64,000 nucleotides of DNA from Mycobacterium gallinarum (GTDB lineage Bacteria; Actinomycetota; Actinomycetes; Mycobacteriales; Mycobacteriaceae): positions 3,596,001 through 3,660,000 of the forward strand of contig NZ_AP022601.1 in assembly GCF_010726765.1 (NCBI RefSeq), written 5' to 3'. The notes beneath the pieces are model-generated. The model worked only from the letters and a program-made list of their open reading frames with translations. It was not told the origin of the DNA and did no database searches. Below, one piece after another: positions 1 to 7,424 of the stretch. The position numbers and the translations under genes are program-made. Each line of letters starts with the position of its first letter. Positions within the stretch are counted from its first letter, which is position 1.

Positions 1-3000
1 TTCTCGGCCCCCGCCGACGTGACTCTCCACACGGTCGTGATGGTGGTGCCGTCGGCGGCGATGTCCTTCACCGTGAAATAGGCATTCCCTGCGTCGTCGA
101 AGACGACCTGACCGACAACCTGCCCGTCGTCGCTCGTGATGAATCCCACGACGTCGCCGTTGCGGTCGAGCACCGTCAACGGGTTGGCGGGGCCGCTGGA
201 CACGACGGCGACGTTGCCGTTCGGACCAATTGTCAGTTTCAGGAAGGAATCGTCGCCGACCGGCGCACTTTCCTTGTACCCGGCGAACTTGCTGGTGGAG
301 ATCCGTACAACGACTCCGTTAGGGGTGGCGACGGTGGCGTACGCCGTGCCATCGGCACCGAACGTCAGGTTGTCGAAGTCGAAGGGAATCACGGTCTTCT
401 GACCGGTCGGGCTGATGACGGCGCGAACTGGGTTACCACCTTCGCTGTAGGAAACCCAGAGGTTGTTCAGAGGATCCTTCACGTGATCGACCGAGAAGGC
501 GAAATCGCCGAGAGGTACGAAACTCAGGGAGCCGTTCGGCCGCACGACGATCACCTGGTTCGCATCGGTTTCGGAGTCGCTGTTGAGCAGGAAGAGAGTT
601 CCGTTGCTGGCGGTGTCGAGCAATGTGGGATCGAAGAAGGTGTTGACGGCGGAGCTGGTGATGACCCCGTTGTTGATGACCGAAACCCTCACCTCGTTCG
701 GGTTATCATTGCTCCTGGTCACCAGATACGCCGTTCCGTCCGGGGCGACCATCACGTCGGACACCGGGAAGCCGGCAACCTGGCGGGTGGAGAGCGCGCC
801 GCTCGGGCTGAACACCAAGACCTTGGTGTTGAAAGACTCGTCGATGGTCGGCAGGTAGACGGTGCCCTGCGGCCCCACGCTTATCTCGGCGCCGGGTACG
901 AGCGAACCTGGATTTGGCACTGACGCCGTGTGACTCACGCCGCCGGCGTTGATGGCGAGGATCTTGACCTTCAGAGTCGCCGGGGTGGTACCCGAGACTT
1001 GGAACGCAGCGATGCTGCCGTCCGGTCCCAATACGGGATCCGAATTGATCTGGTAGGCGGTCGCAGCGCCCGCGCTGAGGGGAATCAACTTCACGATCGG
1101 TCGGCCTTGCGCGTCGAAACCACCCGCCGCGGCCAAGTAGTACCGGTCGTTTTGCCCAACCACCTGTAGTGCCGAGCTTGCCGGGACGGTGGTGGTGGTG
1201 CTGACGGACTTGGCGTTGATCACCCGCACCGTCGCGGTTTGCGCGGCGCTGTCATAGGAGACGATGGTGATGCCGCCGTCCGTGCGCACAATCGGACCTG
1301 ACGGTTCGCCCGAGAAGGCGGCGGTGTCACCGATGAGTCCGCCGTAGGGGTGATAGGCCCGTACGAACCAGGACGCGCGGCCTTGGGCGTCTGTTCGCGC
1401 TATGGGTTGATAGATGATGCCCGTCTTGCCGACGACTGCGTTACCTACGGGAAGGCCGGCGATGGGTGAGGGGTTGGCCGACGCCGCCGGCGGAGCGATG
1501 TTGACCTGCACCGTTACCGTGGTGGTGCCGCCGGTGTGGCCGTCGTTGACCGTCACGCTGAAGGTGGTCGTCTTCGCCGATGCGGGAGCGTTGGCCGCGC
1601 CTGCGGCTTGGCGCGCGGCCTCGGTCGGCGTGAAGGCGAAGGTGCCGTTCGGGTTGACCACCAACGAACCCGCACTGGTGCTGGTCGGTCCCGCGTAGGT
1701 CAGCGCGTCCCCATCGACGTCGTCGGCGAGCACCGTGCCGGTGACCATGCCGGTGGAGGTATTCGTCTGTACGCCACTGGTTCTGCCGTTGGTCGGCGCG
1801 CTGTTCTTGGGGCTGATCGTGACCTTGACGGTCACTGCGAGCGGGGCGCCACCGTGCCCATCGTCAACCATCACGGTGAACGTGTCGATCTTGGCAGCGG
1901 CCGGCGCGTTGAGGGCCGCGGCGGCATGGCGTGCGACGGGATTCGGGGTGTAGGTGAATGTGCCATTCGAGTTGACCACGACGGCGCCCTTGGATGTGGA
2001 GGTCGATCCGCTGTAGGTCAGGATGTCGCGGTCCGCGTCGTTGGCGGTGACTTTGCCGTTGACGGTTCCCGTCGCCGAATCCGGTTGTCCCACAGTGACT
2101 GTGCCGTTGGTCGGGGCGGCGTTCTTCGGCAGGATCGACACGTTGACCGTGATTGGTGTGATCGCGCCGTACTTGTCCTTGACGTTGATCGTGAACGTGT
2201 CGGTGCCGGTCCCCGGTGCTCCGGTGGCCGCTGCGTGGCGGGCCGCGGTGGTCGGGGTGTAGGTGAATCCACCGGTGCTGGTGACATTCACACTGCCCTT
2301 GGCGGGTTTGGTGCCCGCGGTGAACGTCATCGTGTCGCCGTCGGGGTCGGTGGCGGTCGCGGTGCCCTTCAACGCACCACTGGTGGCGCTAGGCGCCCCG
2401 AGCGTGTAGGTGCCGTCGATGGGTGCGGCGTCGCGGGGGGCGATGGCCGCCGTGACTGCGACTGTCTTCGTGCCGCCGTGACCGTCCGTGATGGTGACGG
2501 TGAACTTGTCGGTGTCGGCGGTGCTGGTGGCCCGCGCGGTTTCGCGCGCGGCCGCAGTGGGGATGTAGGTGAACGTGCCGTCGGGGTTGACGTGCAGCGT
2601 GCCGTTCGCAGAGGTGGATGGGGTGTAGGTCAGAGTGTCGCCGTCCTTGTCGACGGCGGTGATCTTTCCGGTCACCAGCCCGCTTACCGGATCGGGCTTG
2701 CCAACGGTCGGCGTGGTGGTGGTCGGTGCCGAATTGGCGGGCACGATGGAAACGTTCACGTCGACGTCGGCCGTTCCGCCACGACCGTCGTCGACTCGAA
2801 TGGTGAACGTGTCCGTCTTGGCGGCAGGATCTGCGTCGGCGGCCGCGGCGGCGTGGCGTGCCACAGCGGTCGGCGTGTAGGTGAACGAACCCGTCGAAGT
2901 GACCGTGACAGTGCCCTTGGGGGTAGTCAATGCGCTGTAGGTGAGCTTGTCGCCGTCGGGGTCGGCGGCGGTTACCTTGCCGGTGACCGTTCCAGTGGAT

Positions 3001-3917
3001 GTTGGCGGCTTCTGGCTGGTCAGCGTGGCCGTTGGCACGCTGTTGGTCGCGGCGGCCATCAGGCTGGCGTTCACATCGCCAGTGATGCCGAATGTCGCGG
3101 CCTCCTCGGTCTGCAGACCCGTGCCGACCTCCCGACGAGCCGCCGCGGCCAACACCCACACCAACGGATTCTCCACGGGCGCCTCCGGATCATCGGTGGC
3201 GAACGGCGAGAACAACGTTGTCAACACCGTGGTGAACTCGGACGTGGGTTCGGCCCGCCCAACTGCGGGCGCCGAGGCGGTCTCGACGACCGATTGGTCG
3301 GTCGTTACGACGGCTACAAACTGTTCGACTTCGGGCTGTGGGGTGGTTTCCGCCGACGGCGCAGCAGGACCCGCGGGGGATTCGACGGTGGTCGCCGCGA
3401 GAGTATCGACGTCGGCAACTTCCGGCTCGTTCGGTGCCGCTGAGGCGTAGGAGTCGTTGTCCTGCAGCGGCTTCGGCTGCTCGATTGCAGTTTCTAGACC
3501 GTCAACCTCGTCTCCCTCGTCCTCGGCAGGTGGCGCGACGTCCTCGTCCTCGTCGATGTCTTCCTCGTCGGGGAGCGATCCGCCGCTCGACGACACCACC
3601 ACGCCGCCACCCAGATCGACAGTCACCGCAGACCCGGGCGCCTCCTCAGCGTCAGCGTCAGCCGAAGACAACGGCTGCGGTCCTTCGTCGGGCACCGAAT
3701 CGCTCGACGGCACGCCCGCTGGCGGAGGATCCTGCACAGCGGCACCGGGATCCTGCGCCGTGTTCGACGACTCCTGCGAGGTGCCCGCGCCGCCGCCCGG
3801 CGCCGCGCCCTCGCCATCCTCGGCCCACGCCATTCCGGGGATTGTCCCCACCGCGGCACCCACGCCCAGCACTACTGCCAACGCACCGACCCGACCGACA
3901 TACCTCGAGTAGCCCAT
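1..3917 (-). CDS. Secreted Ig/cadherin-like (VCBS-type) repeat protein, C-terminus beyond the window
   Basis: Open reading frame of at least 1305 codons, read from ATG 3917 after a GGGGGAT ribosome site and running off the left edge without a stop. Residues 1-32 form a signal peptide ending in MAWA. Residues about 33-280 are acidic, Pro/Ser/Ala-rich low complexity. Residues about 290-805 hold five tandem domains of roughly 104 residues; each repeats the pattern of a Thr-rich strand, D-x-D-x-D-x-L-x-Y, then F-x-Y-x-P and D-x-F-x-V/I (repeat marks near 1630, 1949, 2256, 2562 and 2876). This is the VCBS/cadherin-like pattern of large extracellular proteins. The last 500 visible residues are repetitive beta-rich sequence of the kind seen in beta-propellers. 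It is probably exported and surface-associated, perhaps adhesive; the ligand is unknown. Domain class is fairly sure, function is inference. Confidence 0.8.
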   Translation of the reverse strand, partial: MGYSRYVGRVGALAVVLGVGAAVGTIPGMAWAEDGEGAAPGGGAGTSQESSNTAQDPGAAVQDPPPAGVPSSDSVPDEGPQPLSSADADAEEAPGSAVTVDLGGGVVVSSSGGSLPDEEDIDEDEDVAPPAEDEGDEVDGLETAIEQPKPLQDNDSYASAAPNEPEVADVDTLAATTVESPAGPAAPSAETTPQPEVEQFVAVVTTDQSVVETASAPAVGRAEPTSEFTTVLTTLFSPFATDDPEAPVENPLVWVLAAAARREVGTGLQTEEAATFGITGDVNASLMAAATNSVPTATLTSQKPPTSTGTVTGKVTAADPDGDKLTYSALTTPKGTVTVTSTGSFTYTPTAVARHAAAAADADPAAKTDTFTIRVDDGRGGTADVDVNVSIVPANSAPTTTTPTVGKPDPVSGLVTGKITAVDKDGDTLTYTPSTSANGTLHVNPDGTFTYIPTAAARETARATSTADTDKFTVTITDGHGGTKTVAVTAAIAPRDAAPIDGTYTLGAPSATSGALKGTATATDPDGDTMTFTAGTKPAKGSVNVTSTGGFTYTPTTAARHAAATGAPGTGTDTFTINVKDKYGAITPITVNVSILPKNAAPTNGTVTVGQPDSATGTVNGKVTANDADRDILTYSGSTSTSKGAVVVNSNGTFTYTPNPVARHAAAALNAPAAAKIDTFTVMVDDGHGGAPLAVTVKVTISPKNSAPTNGRTSGVQTNTSTGMVTGTVLADDVDGDALTYAGPTSTSAGSLVVNPNGTFAFTPTEAARQAAGAANAPASAKTTTFSVTVNDGHTGGTTTVTVQVNIAPPAASANPSPIAGLPVGNAVVGKTGIIYQPIARTDAQGRASWFVRAYHPYGGLIGDTAAFSGEPSGPIVRTDGGITIVSYDSAAQTATVRVINAKSVSTTTTVPASSALQVVGQNDRYYLAAAGGFDAQGRPIVKLIPLSAGAATAYQINSDPVLGPDGSIAAFQVSGTTPATLKVKILAINAGGVSHTASVPNPGSLVPGAEISVGPQGTVYLPTIDESFNTKVLVFSPSGALSTRQVAGFPVSDVMVAPDGTAYLVTRSNDNPNEVRVSVINNGVITSSAVNTFFDPTLLDTASNGTLFLLNSDSETDANQVIVVRPNGSLSFVPLGDFAFSVDHVKDPLNNLWVSYSEGGNPVRAVISPTGQKTVIPFDFDNLTFGADGTAYATVATPNGVVVRISTSKFAGYKESAPVGDDSFLKLTIGPNGNVAVVSSGPANPLTVLDRNGDVVGFITSDDGQVVGQVVFDDAGNAYFTVKDIAADGTTITTVWRVTSAGAE

Positions 3918-4021
3918 GCCATCCCCCTGGCTCGCCCTTGACACCTAAGTCAAAATCTAACGGTTGGCCGCCCCAGAGGAATCGGGGATTTCCCTAGGTT
4001 TCGTAGCGGATCGTCCGCCCA

Positions 4022-4393
4022 CCGGCGCGAATGTTCTTGCGGACGCAACAAGTGCGAAGGCATGCAGGCATGTCCAGGTTCACGAAGACCGGACCGCAAA
4101 CCCGCGACAGGTCGGCCGCGTCGGCGCGGTATCAACCGGTACTACGGGGCATCCCAGCGAAGCTGCTCGGAGATGAGGTCGCGCACTGTCACGAACTCGG
4201 CCACGGTGTCGAGTTCGTCGATACCCAGGTGGGCGAAGATCTCCCCCGTCCGGTGCCGGCCCAGCACCGTGAGAACTCCTGACATCGGACGCATGCGGCC
4301 CGCGAGCGTCATCAGCAGGGCGGTGCGACCGGAACCGACGGGGCGAACGGGTCCCCACGGACCCTTCATCCGGATCCCCCGCGCGCTCACCGC
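4022..4393 (-). pseudogene. Decayed ABC transporter ATP-binding protein
   Basis: From GTG 4393 the frame reads a short N-terminus ending MKGPWGPV, then directly a Walker-A-like P-V-G-S-G-R-T-A-L-L-M and T-L-A-G-R-M. This resembles the small mycobacterial ATP-binding proteins that pair with YhgE/Pip membrane proteins. The segment normally between the start and the P-loop seems deleted. The frame ends at TAG (4142-4144) just after L-R-W-D-A-P, where the family, as I recall it, continues with Trp (TGG). Homology-like sequence (Y-R-A-D-A-A-D-L-S-R-V-C-G-P-V-F) goes on for about 40 codons in a shifted frame. Deletion, nonsense codon and frameshift together argue for a dead gene. No intact transporter partner lies nearby. 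Confidence 0.6.
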
Positions 4394-4531
4394 AGGCTCT
4401 GGCGGCTCAGGCTCGGCGCTTCCCCGTCGTCATCGTCGCCGGGCACCAACATCGGGCCACTGCAGCACCATCGAGCGTGGAAGTTTGCCGAATGTCGACT
4501 TCCCGGCTCGAACGTGGGTCACCCGCCGAGA

Positions 4532-4798
4532 TCAAGTTATCGCCGTGTCGAGCGCCGCCGCCTGCTCAGCGAAATCATGGTCGGAGGGCGATTCCCCGAG
4601 CCGCCTGAACAGATCATCCTGCGACACGATTTCCAGTGCGCCTCTGAACTCGCCGGAAGCCAGCTGGCCGCCCTCGATCACCTCGATGCGGCCTTCGGAG
4701 AACAAGGACGGCACCCTTCTGCTGGGCTCCCAGTAACCGACGTAGGTCGTCGGTCGAAATGACGCCCGCGGACTAGCCATACCCAGCCAGCGCCCCAA
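4532..4798 (-). CDS. Hypothetical 88-aa ORF, doubtful
   Basis: Reading frame starting at 4798, overlapping the last 26 nt of the membrane-protein gene upstream and ending at TGA 4532. The composition is plausible for a soluble protein (S-R-R-V-P-S-L-F-S-E-G-R-I-E-V-I-E-G-G then acidic/Leu-rich sequence), but I recognise no family. It lies in the same frame as the ABC-ATPase remnant downstream, separated from it by two TGA codons, so it may be an earlier part of the same decayed locus and not a separate gene. Low confidence that it is expressed. Confidence 0.3.
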   Translation of the reverse strand: MGRWLGMASPRASFRPTTYVGYWEPSRRVPSLFSEGRIEVIEGGQLASGEFRGALEIVSQDDLFRRLGESPSDHDFAEQAAALDTAIT

Positions 4799-5222
4799 GA
4801 CACGCCACGCACGTGACGAGATCCAGCGGCAGTCGCAAAAGGCTCCGTCGGGTCCAGGCCACCGCGGCCGCCTCGTCGACCTCGGCCGGATCCGCCTTCT
4901 CGAACTGGACCCCCTTAGGCACCAAGTCGACCAACGACCACACCCGCATCACGGCGTGGCTGACCAACGCCACCAGCAGCGCAAGCCGTATGTCGGCGTC
5001 ACCCCAGGAGGCGATCAGCGCGACGATCAGCAGCACCTCGAAGAGGGTGTGCGCCGGAATCCAGAATCGGCGCCGCGAGATGCCACCGTTCTGCGCCTGG
5101 ATGATGCCGGGTCGCTTCGGCCAGGCGGGGTCGACGACGACGGTTTCATAGAGTCCGCCGCCGAGCAGAACACAGGCGACAAGGGTCGTTGTGGCGATCA
5201 GGACGAGCGTCGGTGTCCACAT
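4773..5222 (-). CDS. Small four-helix integral membrane protein
   Basis: About 149 residues from ATG 5222; in-frame GTG 5225 and TTG 5231 are alternatives. Four hydrophobic segments are visible at about residues 3-22, 53-72, 77-95 and 128-146. A soluble loop after the first segment carries Y-E-T-V-V-V-D-P-A-W-P and a conserved-looking R-R-R-F-W-I-P. The pattern resembles DUF1772-like membrane proteins common in mycobacteria, whose function is unknown. It follows the tetR gene by about 12 nt on the same strand, so the two are probably cotranscribed and possibly controlled by the same repressor. The family name is tentative. Confidence 0.65.
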   Translation of the reverse strand: MWTPTLVLIATTTLVACVLLGGGLYETVVVDPAWPKRPGIIQAQNGGISRRRFWIPAHTLFEVLLIVALIASWGDADIRLALLVALVSHAVMRVWSLVDLVPKGVQFEKADPAEVDEAAAVAWTRRSLLRLPLDLVTCVACLGALAGYG

Positions 5223-5234
5223 CACCGCCAATTA

Positions 5235-5777
5235 TCAGGGCGCGTCCAGATAGCGCTGAACGGTGGGTCCCAGCCACGCCACCGCCTCGTCGTGCGGCAT
5301 CGTGACGATCGGCGGCAACTGCAGGACGTACCTGCACAGGGCCAGACCGAGCGTCTGCGTGGCGATCAACGCGGCGCGACGTTCCGGTTCGGCGGGGTTG
5401 ATCTTCGTGATCACCGGCAACAGTTGAGTCGCGAACATCGCCCGCATCCGTTGCGCTGCTTCGGCATTGGTGGCGCTGGCCCGCAGCAGCACGATGAGCA
5501 CCTCGTCGCGTTCCCACCGTTTCATGAAGTGGTCGACCAGGGCTGCGCCCAACTGGTCACGGTCGATATCCGAGAGGTCGGGTAGTTCCAGGTCGAAGTC
5601 GGCCGCCGCGGCGAACAGCTGGTCCTTGCTGCCGAAGTAGCGCATCACCATCGACGGGTCGATGTTCGCGTCCGCGGCGATGGCCCTGATGGTCGCCCGC
5701 TCGAACCCGGCTTTGGCGAACTGCTCCCTGGCTGCCGCCAGGATCACGGCCTTGGTCTCCTCCGAAGATCTACGCAT
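5235..5777 (-). CDS. TetR-family transcriptional repressor
   Basis: 180 residues from ATG 5777; a longer frame to 5879 would read through the divergent promoter and is rejected. Residues 1-55 form the TetR DNA-binding domain: basic start, helix A-A-A-R-E-Q-F, then the helix-turn-helix T-I-R-A-I-A-A-D-A-N-I-D-P-S-M-V-M-R-Y-F and G-S-K-D-Q-L-F. The C-terminal helical part is the ligand/dimer domain, ending in a Trp/Leu-rich segment. It is divergent to a flavin monooxygenase gene, and the 100-bp gap holds two strong dyads, one only 12 bp from this start codon. Autorepression and control of the monooxygenase are therefore likely. The inducer cannot be read from sequence. Confidence 0.9.
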   Translation of the reverse strand: MRRSSEETKAVILAAAREQFAKAGFERATIRAIAADANIDPSMVMRYFGSKDQLFAAAADFDLELPDLSDIDRDQLGAALVDHFMKRWERDEVLIVLLRASATNAEAAQRMRAMFATQLLPVITKINPAEPERRAALIATQTLGLALCRYVLQLPPIVTMPHDEAVAWLGPTVQRYLDAP

Positions 5778-5789
5778 GCCAACAAGTGT
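5776..5789. promoter_or_regulatory. Operator half-site over the tetR start codon
   Basis: ATGCCAACAAGTGT repeats the left arm and centre of the dyad at 5832-5853 and covers the tetR start codon, directly next to the second dyad. It may be an extra contact site for the repressor. Confidence 0.4.
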
Positions 5790-5810
5790 ATGCCAACAGG
5801 TGTTGACATT
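5789..5810. promoter_or_regulatory. Candidate TetR operator O1 (imperfect dyad)
   Basis: TATGCCAACA-GG-TGTTGACATT is a 22-bp dyad with two mismatches. It contains the TTGACA (5803-5808) that can act as -35 of the monooxygenase promoter and lies 12 bp before the tetR start codon. Its centre is 43 bp, about four helical turns, from the second operator. Confidence 0.65.
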
Positions 5811-5831
5811 GGTGACGACTCGGACGATAGT
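5803..5831 (+). promoter_or_regulatory. Candidate SigA-type promoter of the monooxygenase
   Basis: TTGACA at 5803-5808, 17-bp spacer, GATAGT at 5826-5831. The -35 lies in operator O1 and operator O2 starts directly after the -10, so a bound repressor would block initiation. Inference from spacing and consensus only. Confidence 0.45.
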
Positions 5832-5853
5832 TATGCCAACAAGTGTTGGCATA
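5832..5853. promoter_or_regulatory. Candidate TetR operator O2 (perfect dyad)
   Basis: TATGCCAACA-AG-TGTTGGCATA: perfect 10-bp arms around a 2-bp centre, 26 bp before the monooxygenase start codon. This is the best match in the intergenic region and defines the motif shared with O1 and the half-site. Confidence 0.7.
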
Positions 5854-5878
5854 GGCAGTTCGAGAGAAGGAGAAGGCA

Positions 5879-7015
5879 ATGTATGACACCGACGTTCTGG
5901 TTATCGGCGCAGGTCCGACGGGTTTGGCCCTGGCCGCCTCACTGGTCGCACGCGGAGTCACGACCACGGTCGTCGACCAGCAGGCGGCGGGAACCAACAC
6001 CTCCCGCGCCGCCGTGGTGAACGCCCGCACGCTCGAGGTGCTGGAAGACCTGGACGTGTCCAGACGGCTGGTCAAGGAAGGCGTCGAGGCGCCGCGGTTC
6101 ACGATCCGCGACCGGGGCCGCACGCTGATCCCGATCGACTTCAGCGGGTTGCCGACCGAATATCCGTACTCGCTGATGGTGCCGCAGTCGACCACCGAAC
6201 GGCTGCTGCTCGAACGCCTCGAAGAACTCGGCGGATCCGTGCAGCGGCCGCGGAGCGTCACCGCGATCGATCAGGATCCCGACGGAGTGACGGCGACGTT
6301 CGAGGACGGTGACGTCATTCGCGCGCGCTATGTCGTCGGCGCGGACGGCATTCGCAGCATCGCGCGCCAGCAGGCGGGGATCGATTTCGAGGGCAGCGTG
6401 TACGACGAATCGTTCGTGCTCGCCGACGTCAAGCTGACGGGCGACGCGCCACATGACCAAGTGATCCTGTACTGGGCGACGGCCGGCCTGACCGTGGTGG
6501 CTCCCCTGCCGGATGGCACGTACCGCATCGTCGCACCCGTCGCCGACGCCCCCGAGGCGCCGTCCGCGGAGTTCGTACAACAGATTCTCGACACCCGTGT
6601 CGGCGCGGACCGCCTGGAGGTCACCGCCGTCATCTGGGGTTCGCGGTTCCGCGTGCACCACCGCGTCGCCGACACCTTCCGCGCGGGCCGTCTGCTACTC
6701 GCCGGCGACGCCGCGCACGTGCACAGCCCCGCCGGCGGGCAGGGCATGAATCTGGGCATTCAGGACGCCGTCGCATTGGCCCATGCGCTCGCCGCCGTCC
6801 TCGACGGAGCGCCGGACAGCCTGCTCGACGAATACAGCGATACTCGTCGCCCGATCGCCAAAGACGTTGTGGCGATGACGGATCGGCTCACCCGATTGGC
6901 CACGCTGCCGCGCGCGGCACGCCCGGTCCGCAATGCGGTCATCGGTCTGGCCGGGCGGGTGCCGTCGATTCGGCTGGCGCTGGCCCGCAGGCTCAGCGGT
7001 CTGGTGTACCGCTGA
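5879..7015 (+). CDS. FAD-dependent monooxygenase (PheA/TetX aromatic hydroxylase type)
   Basis: 378 residues; starts at ATG 5879 after GAGAGAAGGAGAAGG. Class A flavoprotein hydroxylase signatures are all present: Rossmann G-A-G-P-T-G (residues 10-15), the DG motif G-A-D-G (154-157) and G-D-A-A-H (276-280) followed by S-P-A-G-G-Q-G-M-N-L-G-I-Q-D-A. Such enzymes use NAD(P)H and O2 to hydroxylate aromatic or polyketide-like compounds in the cytoplasm; some inactivate antibiotics such as rifampicin or tetracycline. The substrate here is not known. The divergent tetR with two operators suggests induction by a small molecule. Its 3' end overlaps the convergent membrane-protein gene by 23 nt. Confidence 0.88.
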   Translation: MYDTDVLVIGAGPTGLALAASLVARGVTTTVVDQQAAGTNTSRAAVVNARTLEVLEDLDVSRRLVKEGVEAPRFTIRDRGRTLIPIDFSGLPTEYPYSLMVPQSTTERLLLERLEELGGSVQRPRSVTAIDQDPDGVTATFEDGDVIRARYVVGADGIRSIARQQAGIDFEGSVYDESFVLADVKLTGDAPHDQVILYWATAGLTVVAPLPDGTYRIVAPVADAPEAPSAEFVQQILDTRVGADRLEVTAVIWGSRFRVHHRVADTFRAGRLLLAGDAAHVHSPAGGQGMNLGIQDAVALAHALAAVLDGAPDSLLDEYSDTRRPIAKDVVAMTDRLTRLATLPRAARPVRNAVIGLAGRVPSIRLALARRLSGLVYR

Positions 7016-7394
7016 GCGCGCCCATGCGGCCGCGGCTGCCGACATACAGCGCCGCGGTCGCGGCAACGACCTCGGTGAACGCCAGCAGCGTCGCCACCGT
7101 CATGAGCGTCGACGGCGTCGGCGCGGCAACGTGTGGGGCGCCGTGCTGATGCGCGGGAGCGGGCAGGTGCAGCGCGATCATGGCGAGGTTCATCAGCGCG
7201 ACGACCACCCACGCCCGCGCAGAACCGTCACACCACAGATCGTGTGCGCAATACAGGCAGGTGATGATCATCGCCGCGAGCAGCGCCGTCGCGACCAGGC
7301 TGGACGCGTGGCCGAGCATCGCCGCGTGCAAGCCGGCTGACACGGCTGCCAGCACCGCGCACGCCCGTCGGGCGAGAATCGATGGGGACGTCAC
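6993..7394 (-). CDS. Membrane protein, mycobacterial hypothetical
   Basis: 133 residues from GTG 7394. Three to four hydrophobic segments (about residues 10-45, 60-77 and 96-118) enclose a short loop with C-x2-C-A-H-D-L-W-C and a later H-L-P-A-P-A-H-Q-H-G stretch. The Cys and His residues could bind metal or sit near the membrane face, but no named family is recognised. It is convergent with the monooxygenase and ends inside that gene. The next gene upstream on the same strand is the acyl-CoA synthetase, 30 nt away, so cotranscription is possible. Confidence 0.55.
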   Translation of the reverse strand: MTSPSILARRACAVLAAVSAGLHAAMLGHASSLVATALLAAMIITCLYCAHDLWCDGSARAWVVVALMNLAMIALHLPAPAHQHGAPHVAAPTPSTLMTVATLLAFTEVVAATAALYVGSRGRMGALSGTPDR

Positions 7395-7424
7395 GTAGGT
7401 GCAGACTCCGGCGGCGACCAGAAC

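Noticed and set aside
1536-3443. 635-codon plus-strand open frame opposite the repeat protein
   Set aside because: Arg/Gly-rich, no domain; an antisense shadow caused by high GC. The minus strand has signal peptide and repeats.
4062-4736. 224-codon plus-strand frame over the ABC remnant
   Set aside because: Ser/Arg/Pro-rich with no recognisable motif; the opposite strand carries the P-loop similarity.
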